Part shown: positions 1-11,100 of the stretch, one piece after another
How the letters are laid out: every line of letters starts with the position of its first letter
Numbering within the stretch: position 1 is the first letter of the stretch
Origin: a virus
IMG/VR virus record: IMGVR_UViG_3300028392_000236
Location: 1 to 28,540 of that record
DNA: 28,540 nt
Reading direction: 5' to 3' (one strand)
Program-made: the position numbers and the translations under genes
Notes under the pieces: model-generated
What the model saw: the letters and a program-made list of their open reading frames with translations, nothing else
What the model was told of the DNA's origin: nothing
The model's database searches: none

Positions 1-1245
1 GGTACCACAGGTGTTGGTAATGTAGGAGCCGATCCTAACGACTATAACAATACACAAAAAAGTTACGGCATGTGGTTTGTACCGCCAGATGTAGGAACAA
101 TCGTTCTAGTATTTTTTATTGATGGAAATCCAAAGTACGGATACTGGATGGGGTGTGCGCTCGATGACAGTATGAACTTTATGTTGCCGGGCATAGCCGC
201 AACAGAAGCAGTTGTTGAGGGTGGTGGACGACTTCCTGTAGCCGAATATAACAAAAAATTAAACGAGCAAACATGTGTAGATACAACCAAAGTTAAAAAA
301 CCAAAACACCCTTTTGCTTCAGTGTTAGAAATACAGGGACTAGTAAAAGATGACGTTCGCGGGATCACAACAAGTAGTGCCCGCAGAGATATTCCTAGCG
401 CAGTCTTTGGTATATCAACCCCTGGCCCGCTTGATAAGACTCCGGGTTCAAAAACAGGTGATGTTGGTGTAAAAGATAATGTACAAAAAGGAGTTCCAGT
501 TAGCAGATTAGGCGGCACTACCTTTGTGATGGACGACGGCGATGATAAATTTTTACGTAAAACAAAAGCTAGCGATGGTCCACCAGAGTATACCGCAGTA
601 GAGCAAGGCGAAACTGGCGGTGATGTAAAAATACCGCACAACGAATTAGTTCGTATTCGAACTAGAACTGGCCACCAAATTTTACTACACAATAGCGAAG
701 ATTTAATTTATATAGGAAATGCGCGAGGCACGACCTGGATAGAGTTGACCAGCAACGGCAAAATTGACATCTACGCAGAGGATAGTATTAGCCTACATAC
801 TAAACAAGATTTTAATGTGACAGCTGATAGAGATATCAACATGACTGCTAAAGGAAATATTAATCTTAATTCAACGGCGCTAACAAATTTGTCATCAACT
901 GGTAATTTTAATATTAACTCAGCCGGTACAGCAAATATAACATCTACAGGAGCAGCCAACGTGAGTAGTGGTGCTGGTGTATTAGTTACTGGTACTAGAA
1001 TTGACCTAAATGGCCCTGCGGCCGCCAAATCAATTAAAGCACCTAGGGCAGTTCGAATACCCCAAGCAGAACCGTGGAAGGGGCATGAGAATCTAGATCC
1101 TACAGCGTTTACTCCGGCCAAAACAAAAGCAGTAGTGCCGGCAGTCGGAGTAACCCCAAAAGACCCAGTAGAACCTACTCCGGCATCATTTGGAAAATAT
1201 TCAACAGCCACTGATACATTTAGTAAAATTAAAGGAGCAGAGTAA
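1..1245 (+). CDS. 5: gp5-like baseplate central hub / tail spike protein, 5' end missing
   Basis: The reading frame is open from base 1, so the gene begins upstream of the window; the ATG at 70 is internal. The first ~60 visible residues (GMWFVPPDVGTIVLVFF, then GYWMG) look like the end of the OB-fold of gp5/VgrG-type hub proteins. A linker leads to the motif VRIRTRTGHQILLHNSED, then GTTWIELTSNGKIDIYA and a run of short alternating polar/hydrophobic strands (about nt 740-1010: DFNVTADRDINMTAKGN and similar), as expected for the triple-stranded beta-helix of the membrane-piercing spike. A proline-rich tail follows (PWKGHENLDP and on). T4 gp5 carries a lysozyme domain between OB-fold and helix; none is visible here, as is also common in marine relatives. 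The stop overlaps the next gene's ATG by one base (TAATG), so the two are probably translationally coupled. Role by family: hub at the centre of the baseplate and puncturing tip. Confidence 0.88.
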   Translation, partial: GTTGVGNVGADPNDYNNTQKSYGMWFVPPDVGTIVLVFFIDGNPKYGYWMGCALDDSMNFMLPGIAATEAVVEGGGRLPVAEYNKKLNEQTCVDTTKVKKPKHPFASVLEIQGLVKDDVRGITTSSARRDIPSAVFGISTPGPLDKTPGSKTGDVGVKDNVQKGVPVSRLGGTTFVMDDGDDKFLRKTKASDGPPEYTAVEQGETGGDVKIPHNELVRIRTRTGHQILLHNSEDLIYIGNARGTTWIELTSNGKIDIYAEDSISLHTKQDFNVTADRDINMTAKGNINLNSTALTNLSSTGNFNINSAGTANITSTGAANVSSGAGVLVTGTRIDLNGPAAAKSIKAPRAVRIPQAEPWKGHENLDPTAFTPAKTKAVVPAVGVTPKDPVEPTPASFGKYSTATDTFSKIKGAE

Positions 1246-1688
1246 TGAGTTCAAACGGAAATTTATACACTAAAATAGCATTGCCAGCTGCCAATCGTGC
1301 CGAAGATATTCATCCTAAGATGTACAAGGGATTTAGTACGCTAAGTGCTGATACAGAAAATTATAGTTTATACGACTTATCTTTGATACAGCAAGATTTG
1401 TTAAATCATTTTAATGTTCGTCAAGGCGAGCGATTAATGAATCCTGCGTTTGGCACAATTATCTGGGACTTATTATTTGAACCACTAACTGAAGACCTCA
1501 AAGGATTAATTTTAGAAAACGTAAATCAGATTATCAATTATGATCCTCGAGTTAAAGCTGACAACGTTATTGTTACATCCTATGAAAGCGGAATACAAAT
1601 TGAATGCTTTTTAACTTACCTGCCGTATAACATCAGCCAGAGTCTACAACTACGTTTTGACCAGGCAAACGGCCTGTTGGCAGCATAA
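1245..1688 (+). CDS. 25: gp25-like baseplate wedge protein
   Basis: This 147-residue protein matches the gp25/GPW family in length (T4 gp25 is 132 residues) and in pattern. It has an early LYDLSLIQQDLLNHFNVRQGER segment, the family signature RLMNPAFGTIIWDLLFEPL in mid-protein, a helix (LILENVNQIINYDPRV) and a C-terminal pair of strands. Family members form the core of each baseplate wedge together with gp6 and sit near the sheath-initiation site. The start codon overlaps the stop of the gp5-like gene by one base, with AAAGGAG as Shine-Dalgarno sequence at about 1231-1237. The gene lies directly after gene 5, as in T4. No enzymatic activity is expected, although the family was once annotated as lysozyme-like. 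Confidence 0.93.
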   Translation: MSSNGNLYTKIALPAANRAEDIHPKMYKGFSTLSADTENYSLYDLSLIQQDLLNHFNVRQGERLMNPAFGTIIWDLLFEPLTEDLKGLILENVNQIINYDPRVKADNVIVTSYESGIQIECFLTYLPYNISQSLQLRFDQANGLLAA

Positions 1689-1707
1689 TATACGCAGATA
1701 ATTTTAT

Positions 1708-1718
1708 TCAATAAATAC
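1708..1718 (+). promoter_or_regulatory. probable T4-type late promoter (ATAAATA box) before gene 6
   Basis: The 47-base gap between genes 25 and 6 holds TCAATAAATAC, with the ATAAATA core at 1711-1717. This matches the core of the T4 late promoter (TATAAATA), read by the phage gp55-type sigma factor with the sliding clamp. The core starts 25 bases before the gene 6 ATG. The bases after it, AAGATA, recur after the box at 22091. The motif is short and AT-rich, so the support comes from its position in one of only three sizeable gaps and from its recurrence in the other two. Confidence 0.6.
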
Positions 1719-1735
1719 AAGATATAGGATAAATC

Positions 1736-4700
1736 ATGAGTTCAACCGATAGACAAAATAGGTTATTAGTAGCTGAGGACTGGAAAAAAGTCTATCAGAG
1801 TTTCAGAAACGCAGACTTTCAGAGTTACGATTTTGAAAATCTTCGCAGGACCATGATCGATTATATCCGTCAAAATTATCCTGAAGATTACAACGACTAC
1901 ATTGAATCTAGCGAATACCTTGCCCTCATTGATCTTATCGCATTTATGGGGCAAAGTATTGCTTTCCGTGTTGACTTAAATGCTCGCGAAAATTTCTTAG
2001 AATTAGCAGAGCGTCGAGAATCAGTATTAAGATTAGCACGTATGTTGAGTTATAATGCTAAACGCAACGTGGCAGCTTCTGGTGTTTTAAAATTCTCATC
2101 AGTTCAAACTACTCAAAATGTCATTGACAGTAACGGTCGAAACTTATCAGGCCAAGTAATTGCGTGGAACGATGCGTCAAACGATAACTGGTACGATCAG
2201 TTTATTAAGATTATGAACGCGGCTATGGCGCCCACTCAACAATTTGGAAGCCCGTCTGACAAAGCAGATGTTTACGGAATTCCAACAGAGCAATATAGAT
2301 TTAATGCGGCCAATAATGATGTGCCGGTATACGCATTTACTAAATCTGTTGGCGGTCGCAACATGAATTTTGAAATAACTAGCACTACATTTACCGGACA
2401 AAATTATATCTATGAGGAGCCGCCATCGGTTGGTAATAAGATGGCGTGTATATATCGTGATGACGGGCGCGGCCCGAGCAGTAGAGGATCGGGTTTCTTT
2501 TTAAATTTTACACAAGGTACTTTGAATCAAGGATCATTTACTATTACTCAACCAAGCTCAACAGAATCAGTTGACATTGATTCTACTAACATTAATAATA
2601 ACGATGTATGGTTATATAAATTAAATCAAGCAGGAATTGAAACTGAAAAATGGTCAAAAGTTTCTAGTTTTGAAGGCAACAACATTATTTACAATAGCCT
2701 TAATAAAAAGATTAGAAATATTTATGGAGTAGTAACTAGAGCAGGAGATGCTATTAGTCTAACATTTAGCGATGGCATATTTGGAAATTTACCATTAGGT
2801 ATATTTAGAGTATACTATCGAATCAGTAACGGGCTTGCGTACACTATCAATACTCAAGATATCCGTAGTGTAACAATTAATATTCCTTATTATTCTAGCT
2901 CTAATCAACAAGAAACATTGACCATTTCTTTAAGTCTAGCTACCTCTGTATCTAATGCGGATGTTTCAGAAACTAGCGACAGCATTAAAGCCAATGCTCC
3001 GCAAACATACTATACACAAAATAGAATGATTACAGGCGAGGACTATAATATTAGTCCGCTATCAGCAAGTACTCAAGTAGCAAAAGTAAAAGCAGTTAAC
3101 CGAACAAGTAGCGGCATTAGTCGATATTTTGATCTAGTAGATCCAACAGGAAAATATAGTTCTACAAATCTATTTGCCACAGATGGTATCATTTATAATG
3201 AAAAATACAAATCGCAAACACGATTTAGTTATGCTAATAAAACAGATATTGAAGGCGTAATTTATAATAATGTTTTTGATATATTAACTAGAAAAAATTT
3301 ACGTAATTTTTATTATTCAAACTTTAATAATTTTATCACATCCAGTCTTAATATTTCTTGGTTTAATCGTACAACCGATACTGGAATGTCATCTGGGTAC
3401 ATTGGCGCAACTGACGGCACTCCGTATAAAGTGGGTTCATACACTAGTACTGATTTAAAATATTTTACTTCTGGATCTTTAATTAAATTTATTCCACCGG
3501 CCGGCTATTATTTTAATACTAATAATAATAACTCATTGGTACTACAAACCGTGCCTGCTAGTCCCGGAACGAGCGCATACTTATGGGCAGAAGTTATATC
3601 GGTCGTAGACGACGGTACTGCGGTTGGTACTGGAACATTATCTACAGGGTTCGGCCCATTGATGTTGAATAGAGTAGTTCCTACAGATGCTACAATAACA
3701 CAAATTCTGCCAAAGTGGAGAACAGTGATTGATAGTACAGTTATCACTACTATGATAGAATTAATCTTTGCTAACAAACCGTTCGGCCTAAGATATAGTA
3801 GTGTTACTCAAACATGGCAAATTGTATTCGAGTCAAATCTTGATATAGTATCTCAATTCAGTCTTGGTAAACAAGGTGACGTTTCTAATAAGCAACAAGA
3901 CGCTAGTTGGTTATTGTTGTTTACTACTGATAACGAATATTATACTATTACTAGCCGTGAAGAACAATACATTTTTGAAAGTAACCAACAAATTAGATTT
4001 TACTTTGATAGTAGCAATAAAATTTATGATAGTCGTTCTAATTCAGTAGTTAAGGACAATATTAATATTCTGAGTGTTAATACACAACCGGGTGTTACTA
4101 GTCCGTTCACTCGTGATCAAGTATGGGATGTTGTTTCTGAGTTTATTGGTCTTGATGGATATATTGATACTAAAAAATTGATAGTATCATTTGCTGATTC
4201 TGACGATAACAATGTTGTCGATGACCCTGAATTGTTTATGAATATAGTTGATCCACTAACAAACCCAACGACAAAATATATCCTACAAGAAAAATATTTA
4301 ATTAGTCAAGGCCAAGAAGATTATAGATATATTACAAATACTGATAATAAAGTGATAGTGTTGCCAACAGATCCTAACGCATATGGTTCTTATGTTGACG
4401 GACAATATTTTTATTTCATTGATACTGATACTGTAAAAAAATTAAATGCGTCTACTGGCAAATTAACTACCAGTTTAGATTATAAAGTTTTTGTTGGCCG
4501 CGATAATCTAAAATTCCAATATACTCATAGTGCCGATTACGAATCAAGAGTTGATCCAGGATCAAGCAACATTATGGATGTATTTGTCCTAACAACGGGA
4601 TATGATACTGCATTTAGGCAATGGTTGAACGGTGCTAATATAACAAAACCGTTAGCACCAAGCTCAGACGAATTATATAATACTGTTGCTCCATCGTTAA

Positions 4701-5194
4701 ATTTAATTAAGTCAATTAGTGACGAAATTGTATATCATCCTGTAAGTTATAAAATTTTATTTGGCGCAACGGCTGATGAAGATGTTCAAGCAAGTTTTAA
4801 AATTGTAAAAAATGCTGGGCAAGTACTGACCGACAATGATGTTAAAGCTCGTGTTATCACAGCAATGAATCAATTTTTTGCTTTAGAAAATTGGGAATTT
4901 GGAGACACTTTCTATTTTACTGAGCTAGCAACATATATCGTAAATCAACTTGCCCCGGACATTAGTAATTTTGTCATTGTGCCTAGACAATCTGGTTTAA
5001 ACTTTGGCAGCTTATTTGAAATTAAGTCAGCAACTGATCAAATTTTTATTAACGGAGCAACAGTTAACGATATTGAGATTATCTCCGGTATAACATCAAG
5101 CGCCATTAAATCAATAAGCGGCACAACAGTATCATCGACAGCGACTTCTCAACAAACAATTACAAGTTCAACATACGGATCAACAAATGGCTGA
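1736..5194 (+). CDS. 6: gp6-like baseplate wedge protein (enlarged, baseplate J-type)
   Basis: This 1152-residue protein resembles T4 gp6/baseplate J-type wedge proteins at both ends. The N-terminal ~120 residues (FENLRRTMIDYIRQNYPEDY, ESSEYLALIDLIAFMGQSIAFRVDLNARENFLELAERRESVLRLARMLSYNAKR) are the conserved helical start. The GEDYNISPLSAS region at ~430-440 and the segment at ~1015-1085 (VKARVITAMNQFF, then FYFTELATYIVNQLAPDISNFVIVP) match the J-type core and C-terminus. T4 gp6 has 660 residues; the extra length lies mainly in mid-protein beta-rich sequence (about residues 520-900). gp6 dimers link neighbouring wedges into the ring around the hub and govern baseplate opening. The C-terminus is a Ser/Thr-rich tail. 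The reading frame overlaps the start of the giant gene by 8 bases. SD-like TAGGAT lies 8-13 bases before the ATG. Confidence 0.88.
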   Translation: MSSTDRQNRLLVAEDWKKVYQSFRNADFQSYDFENLRRTMIDYIRQNYPEDYNDYIESSEYLALIDLIAFMGQSIAFRVDLNARENFLELAERRESVLRLARMLSYNAKRNVAASGVLKFSSVQTTQNVIDSNGRNLSGQVIAWNDASNDNWYDQFIKIMNAAMAPTQQFGSPSDKADVYGIPTEQYRFNAANNDVPVYAFTKSVGGRNMNFEITSTTFTGQNYIYEEPPSVGNKMACIYRDDGRGPSSRGSGFFLNFTQGTLNQGSFTITQPSSTESVDIDSTNINNNDVWLYKLNQAGIETEKWSKVSSFEGNNIIYNSLNKKIRNIYGVVTRAGDAISLTFSDGIFGNLPLGIFRVYYRISNGLAYTINTQDIRSVTINIPYYSSSNQQETLTISLSLATSVSNADVSETSDSIKANAPQTYYTQNRMITGEDYNISPLSASTQVAKVKAVNRTSSGISRYFDLVDPTGKYSSTNLFATDGIIYNEKYKSQTRFSYANKTDIEGVIYNNVFDILTRKNLRNFYYSNFNNFITSSLNISWFNRTTDTGMSSGYIGATDGTPYKVGSYTSTDLKYFTSGSLIKFIPPAGYYFNTNNNNSLVLQTVPASPGTSAYLWAEVISVVDDGTAVGTGTLSTGFGPLMLNRVVPTDATITQILPKWRTVIDSTVITTMIELIFANKPFGLRYSSVTQTWQIVFESNLDIVSQFSLGKQGDVSNKQQDASWLLLFTTDNEYYTITSREEQYIFESNQQIRFYFDSSNKIYDSRSNSVVKDNINILSVNTQPGVTSPFTRDQVWDVVSEFIGLDGYIDTKKLIVSFADSDDNNVVDDPELFMNIVDPLTNPTTKYILQEKYLISQGQEDYRYITNTDNKVIVLPTDPNAYGSYVDGQYFYFIDTDTVKKLNASTGKLTTSLDYKVFVGRDNLKFQYTHSADYESRVDPGSSNIMDVFVLTTGYDTAFRQWLNGANITKPLAPSSDELYNTVAPSLNLIKSISDEIVYHPVSYKILFGATADEDVQASFKIVKNAGQVLTDNDVKARVITAMNQFFALENWEFGDTFYFTELATYIVNQLAPDISNFVIVPRQSGLNFGSLFEIKSATDQIFINGATVNDIEIISGITSSAIKSISGTTVSSTATSQQTITSSTYGSTNG

Positions 5195-8100
5195 TAGCAT
5201 TAATCCAAATAAAAATAAAGTTTCTAGTTTTCTTCCAAGATTTTATAGATCGGATTCAAATAAGAAATTTACACAGGCTACCCTTGATCAATTAGTACAG
5301 CCCGGGACAGTTGATAAACTTAACGGTTTTGTTGGAAGAAAAAATGCTAAAGCAAGTACCGGTAAAGATATCTTTATTAAAGAGATTAGCGACCAACGGC
5401 AAAATTATCAATTAGAACCAGGAATGGTTATTAAAGATGCGTTAGATAATGTAACATTTTTTAAAGACTATATTGACTATATTAATCAACTTGATGTATT
5501 CGGTGGCAATGTTAAGAATCATGCCCGTTTAAATAAGCAAGAATTTTATTCATGGGATCCTCATATTGACTGGGATAAGTTTGTTAACTTTCAAAATTAT
5601 TACTGGTTGCCATACGGCCCCGATGTAATCGCCATAGCCGGCCAGCAACAAAAAATTGAAAGTACATATACTGTTACTGTTGAAACAGAAGGTAATAGTT
5701 TTGAATATGTGTTTACTCCTAACGGGTTAACTCGAAATCCAACAATTAAATTATATAAAGGGCAAACTTATAAATTTGAAATTAATAGTCCCGGAAATCC
5801 GTTTAGTATTAAAACTGTTAGATCATTAGGCACATTAGACAGATATAAAACATTTGGATTAGATGGTGTTGCGGTTGAAAACGGTACAATTACCTTTACA
5901 GTCCCAACAGATGCCCCGGACGTATTATATTATGTGAGTGAATCAGATATTGATCTCGGCGGAGTATTCCAAATATTTTCAATAAATGAAAATACAAAAA
6001 TTGATGTTGAACAAGAAATCATTGGTAAAAAGAATTACTCCCTAGCTAACGGCACTGCCCTTAGCAACGGAATGAAAGTAAAATTTATCGGCGGCGTAAT
6101 GCCTTTATCATACGCTTCTGGTGAATATTATGTCGAAGGCGTAGGTACTGCTATTATTTTAATTAACGCATCAGAGCTGGCACTGATTAGCGCATACACT
6201 CAGTCTGAATCAATTTTATTTGATTCGACGCCGTTCGATAATATGCCGTTTAGTGATGCTACAGCATTTGCTGGTACTCCTGATTACATTGCGATCAATA
6301 GGGCTAGTCTAGATAAGAATCCATGGTCTCGTTATAATAGATGGTTTCATATTGATGTGGTTAATTCAAGTGCTGCATTTAATAATAAAATTCCCAGTCT
6401 TGATCAGAATGCTCGAGCAGTTCGACCAATTATTGAATTTGAACCGGGACTAAAATTATTTAATTTTGGACTTCAGTCGGTTGCTGATATCGATTTGATC
6501 GATACGTATACCACTGATGTATTTTCTACAATTGAAGGGTCGTTAGGGTATAACGTTGACGGAATACCGTTGGTTCAAGGCCAACGAGTATTGTTTACTG
6601 CCGACAGTGATGGGTTTGTAAATAATAAAATTTATAAAGTTGAGTTTATTGATGTATTGCATCTCAATACAGGTAGTCGACAAATACATCTTGTTTTAGA
6701 AACTGAACCAGCGTTACATAATGTTGTATTAGTTAAACAAGGTACATCGAATGTTGGTAAATCATATTGGTTTGACGGAAGTACCTGGATAGCCGGCCAA
6801 CAAAAAACTATTTTAAATCAACCACCGTTGTTTGATATTGTTGATGATAACATTGTTAGTTATGGTGATACTAATGCGTACGAAGGTTCTACTTTTAAAG
6901 GAACTAAATTATTTTCATATAAGATTGGCACTGGCGCAGCCGATGGTAAATTAGGATTTCCGTTAACCTATAAGAATATTAGTAACATTGGCGATATTGT
7001 TTTTAATTTTAATATTTTAACAGACACATTTAGGTATAAAGATTTAGCGAATGTCATTGATAAAAATATTAACGTGGGATATCTTACCTTAATATCGCCT
7101 GAAACAAAAGCTATCAAATACGCCAACGGCTGGAAAACTTCCTTAGCAACACATAATCAAGCAGCCATCAGGATTTATAAAAATTCAAATTTAACAAACA
7201 ATTTTGAAATTGATATATTTGATAACAAGGACGATTTAACAGACTTAGTAGTACGTTTATATGTTAACGGTCGCCGCCTTGATAAATCATTATGGACGAT
7301 AGTAACAGGACCAGTTTATAAGAAAATAGTACTAACAACTGACATATCTATAGACGATGTGCTGACTATTAAGACATTTGCTAGACAACCAATCAACACT
7401 AAGGGTTACTACGAAACCCCGATTAATTTACAAAATAATCCATTAAATAATAATCTTGCTGATTTTACATTGGGCGAAGTTATTGATCATGTAAGCTCTA
7501 TAGTTGATAATGTAGAAGCATTTGAAGGAAATTACCCAGGCGCAGGTAACCTTAGAGATTTAGGCGATATTACACCTTACGGCACCAAGTTTGTTCAACA
7601 CAGCGGTCCAATGGGACTAGCGTTATATCATATTACTAATCAAGAAAATAATATTATTCGCGCAATCGAAAATGCTAAAAATGATTATAATAAATTCAAA
7701 AGGAATTTTATATCAATCATTGATTCTTTAGAAGTATATTCTACAGATGTAGTAACACAAGTTAACTTGATTTTACAAGCAATTAATAAAGACAAGCCTG
7801 CTAGTGTGGCATATTATTTTAGTGATATGCTAGGTTACAGTGCTAATCAATACAATGAGTATCCGGTAATTGATTATAGAATACAATCATATCCGTTAGT
7901 ATCTACATTCAGCCTAACTAACTTATCAAATCAAGCAGTTTATATATACTTGAACGGAACACAGCTAGTATACAAAAAAGACTATACGTTTGACGGTCAA
8001 GGATTTGTAGTTATTAGTGCTACACTACATAATGACGACACTATTGGTATTTACGAATACGAAAATACTGACGGATGCTTTATTCCACAAACCCCTACTA

Positions 8101-11100
8101 AATTAGGAATCTGGCCAAGGTACGAGCCTAAAATCTATCTTGATACTAGTTTAGTAACACCGCGCACGATGATACAGGGACATGATGGTAGCCAAGTACT
8201 GGCCTATGGTGATTATCGTGACGATTTAATATTAGAATTAGAAAAAAGAATTTTTAATAATGTAAAAGTTGAGTATGACGCTAGCATTTTTGATATCAAC
8301 GATTTTCTACCAAGTTATGTTAGAACCACTGAATATGACCTAACAGAATTTAACGAAGTGTTATCAACCCAATTTTATAAGTGGACTAGATTAATTGATA
8401 GAGATTTTACCAAACCATTAAGCTACGACAGAGAGAACAGTCTTACTTATAATTACCAAGGGCATACTGCGATTGACGGAAGGTCAGTTCCGGGATACTG
8501 GAGAGGTATATATCGTTGGATGCTAGACACTGACCGCCCTAATCTATGCCCCTGGGAAAGTTTAGGATTTACGATCCAGCCAGCATGGTGGGAGACCGTA
8601 TACGGCCCGGCCCCTTACACCCGAGATAATTTAGTACTTTGGCAAGATTTAAGTCAAGGACTAGTAAAAGAACCAGGTAAGCCAGTAGTAATCTTAGAAA
8701 AATATGTTAGACCTTTCTTGGCTAATAGTATTCCTGTAGACGAAAACGGTAACATCTTAGGACCAATACTGTCAAATCTAGTTAACGGTCCGAATACTGT
8801 ATCAATTAGTAATGATTTTGTTTTTGGAGATGTTAGTCCGATAGAAGCGGCATGGCGTAGAGGTAGCTACTATCCGTTTAGCTTTTTAATAACTGCCATG
8901 TTAACTGCTCCGGCAAAAACTTTTGGTTTACTATTGGATCGTTCAAGAGTTATTAGAAATTTAACCGGACAGCTAGTGTATAAAGATACTGGACTACGTA
9001 TTCGACCAACCGACGTGGTACTGCCTAGTATATATTCTAGTACAACTAGAGTACAGACCGCAGGTGTAATCAACTATATTATTGATTATGTCCTTAGCGA
9101 TAATTTAAGATCTTACACCGACTACTCGTATAATTTAAAGCATCTTAATATGCAGCTAAGTTATCGATTGGGTGCGTTTACTAGTAAAGAAAAATTTAAC
9201 TTGCTGTTAGACAGTAAAACCCCTTCAAGCTCGGGTAGTGTTTTTGTCCCGCAAGAAGACTATAATATTATTTTAAATGTTAGTAGTCCTGTTAAAAAAA
9301 TTACGTACAGCGGCGTCATTGTTACTAAATTACCAGACGGCTTTGAGGTCAAAGGCTACAGTCAAATACAACCATATTTTAAATATTTTCCATATATAAA
9401 AAATGGACCAACAATTAATATTGGAGGTATCTCAGAAAGTTTTTCAACGTGGACTGCTGGGGAACAATATGCTGTTGGCAAGGTTGTAAAATATAATAAT
9501 CGTTACTACAGAGTAAAGGTTTTTCATGTATCGAGCAGTGTTTTTAATGAAGCATACGTTCAACCATTAGGCAGCTTACCAATTATTGGCGGTCAGGAGG
9601 CTGTGTTTAGAACAGAATGGGATATCTCTGTAGAAATTACAGTACCATACGGCACAAAATTTAGAACTATTCAAGAAACTGTTGATTTTATTATTGGATA
9701 CGGCGAATGGTTAAAATCCCAAGGATTTATATTTGATGATTTTAATAATAACATTGCATTAATTACCAACTGGGAAACCAGTGCCAAAGAATTTTTATTC
9801 TGGACAACACAAAATTGGTCTTCAGGACAAGAAAAATGGGCTGAATGGACACCATTTACTACGACTGAATATCAAGAAATTATTCGTTATAATGGGGACT
9901 ATTATCAAGCTATTCGCAAATCCGTATCAGAAAATTTATTCATAGAAGATGACTATGTAAAGCTAGACGGGTTAAGTACGGTTGGCAGCTCAGTAATATC
10001 ATTAAGTCCGTCTGCTAGTAAAGTAACTTTTAGTATACCGTACTCAGTAGTAGACGATATTAAAAATCCGTTCCACGAATATGAAATTTTTAAAGTTGAC
10101 GGATCGCCAATGCCGCCTCGACTAATTAATTCTTATAGAGAAGATAATGCTGTAAGTTATGCTTCTGTTACAACTGATGGTATTTTTGGCGCAACGTTTT
10201 TCTTAGTACAAAAAGAACAAGTGGTATTAATAAACAATTCTACAATGTTTAATGACACAATCTATAATCCAGAAAGTGGTTATAGACAGGAGCGTATTAA
10301 AGTAGCCGGATATGTAAGTACAAACTGGTTTGGAGGATTTGATGTTCCTGGCTTTATCTTCGACCAAGCAAATATTCAAGTATGGTCCTCATGGACAGAT
10401 TATGCGCTAGGCGACATCATTAAGTATAAAGAATTTTATTATAGCGCCAATCAATTTACACCGGGTACAGAAACCTTTATACCGAGTAACTGGATCAAAT
10501 TAGATACCAAGCCGACTCCTCGATTAATACCTAACTGGACATATAAGGCTTCACAATTTGAAGACTTCTATAGCCTAGACAGCGACAATTTTGACATCGG
10601 CCAACAACGGGCTGCACAGCATTTAATTGGGTACCAAAAGCGCCAATATCTTGAAAACATTATTAAAGATGATGTTAGTGAATACAAATTTTATCAAGGT
10701 ATGATTATTGAAAAAGGTACACAAAACGTTCTTAACAAATTGTTTGACGTATTAAGTGCCGAAGGGCAAGAAAGTATAGTATTTGACGAAGAATGGGCAG
10801 TGCGTGTTGGACAATACGGTGCCAGTGCTGCCTTTGAAAACATTGAATTTATATTACCGGAGAGCTTGTTTAAAAACAATCCTCAAGGTTTTGAACTGGC
10901 AAACAGTACTGATACTGTATCGCAGGACTTTATTATTCGCCAAACACCAAATGATGTTTATTTAAAACCATTAGGTTATAATAATAATCCATGGCCTGTT
11001 GTTAAAAACTACACTCCGTATTTAAGGACCCCTGGGTATGTTCGTCAACATGAAGTTACTGAGGTACTAATAACTCTTGACGATATTGTTAACAGTGACA

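Noticed and set aside
63-692. 209-residue open frame on the - strand
   Set aside because: Antisense to the gp5-like gene over its full length, without ribosome site or recognisable protein; a shadow of codon bias in the real gene.
1245-1688. Lysozyme function for the gp25-like protein
   Set aside because: The old family name implies lysozyme activity, but members are structural wedge proteins and no catalytic pattern is visible here.
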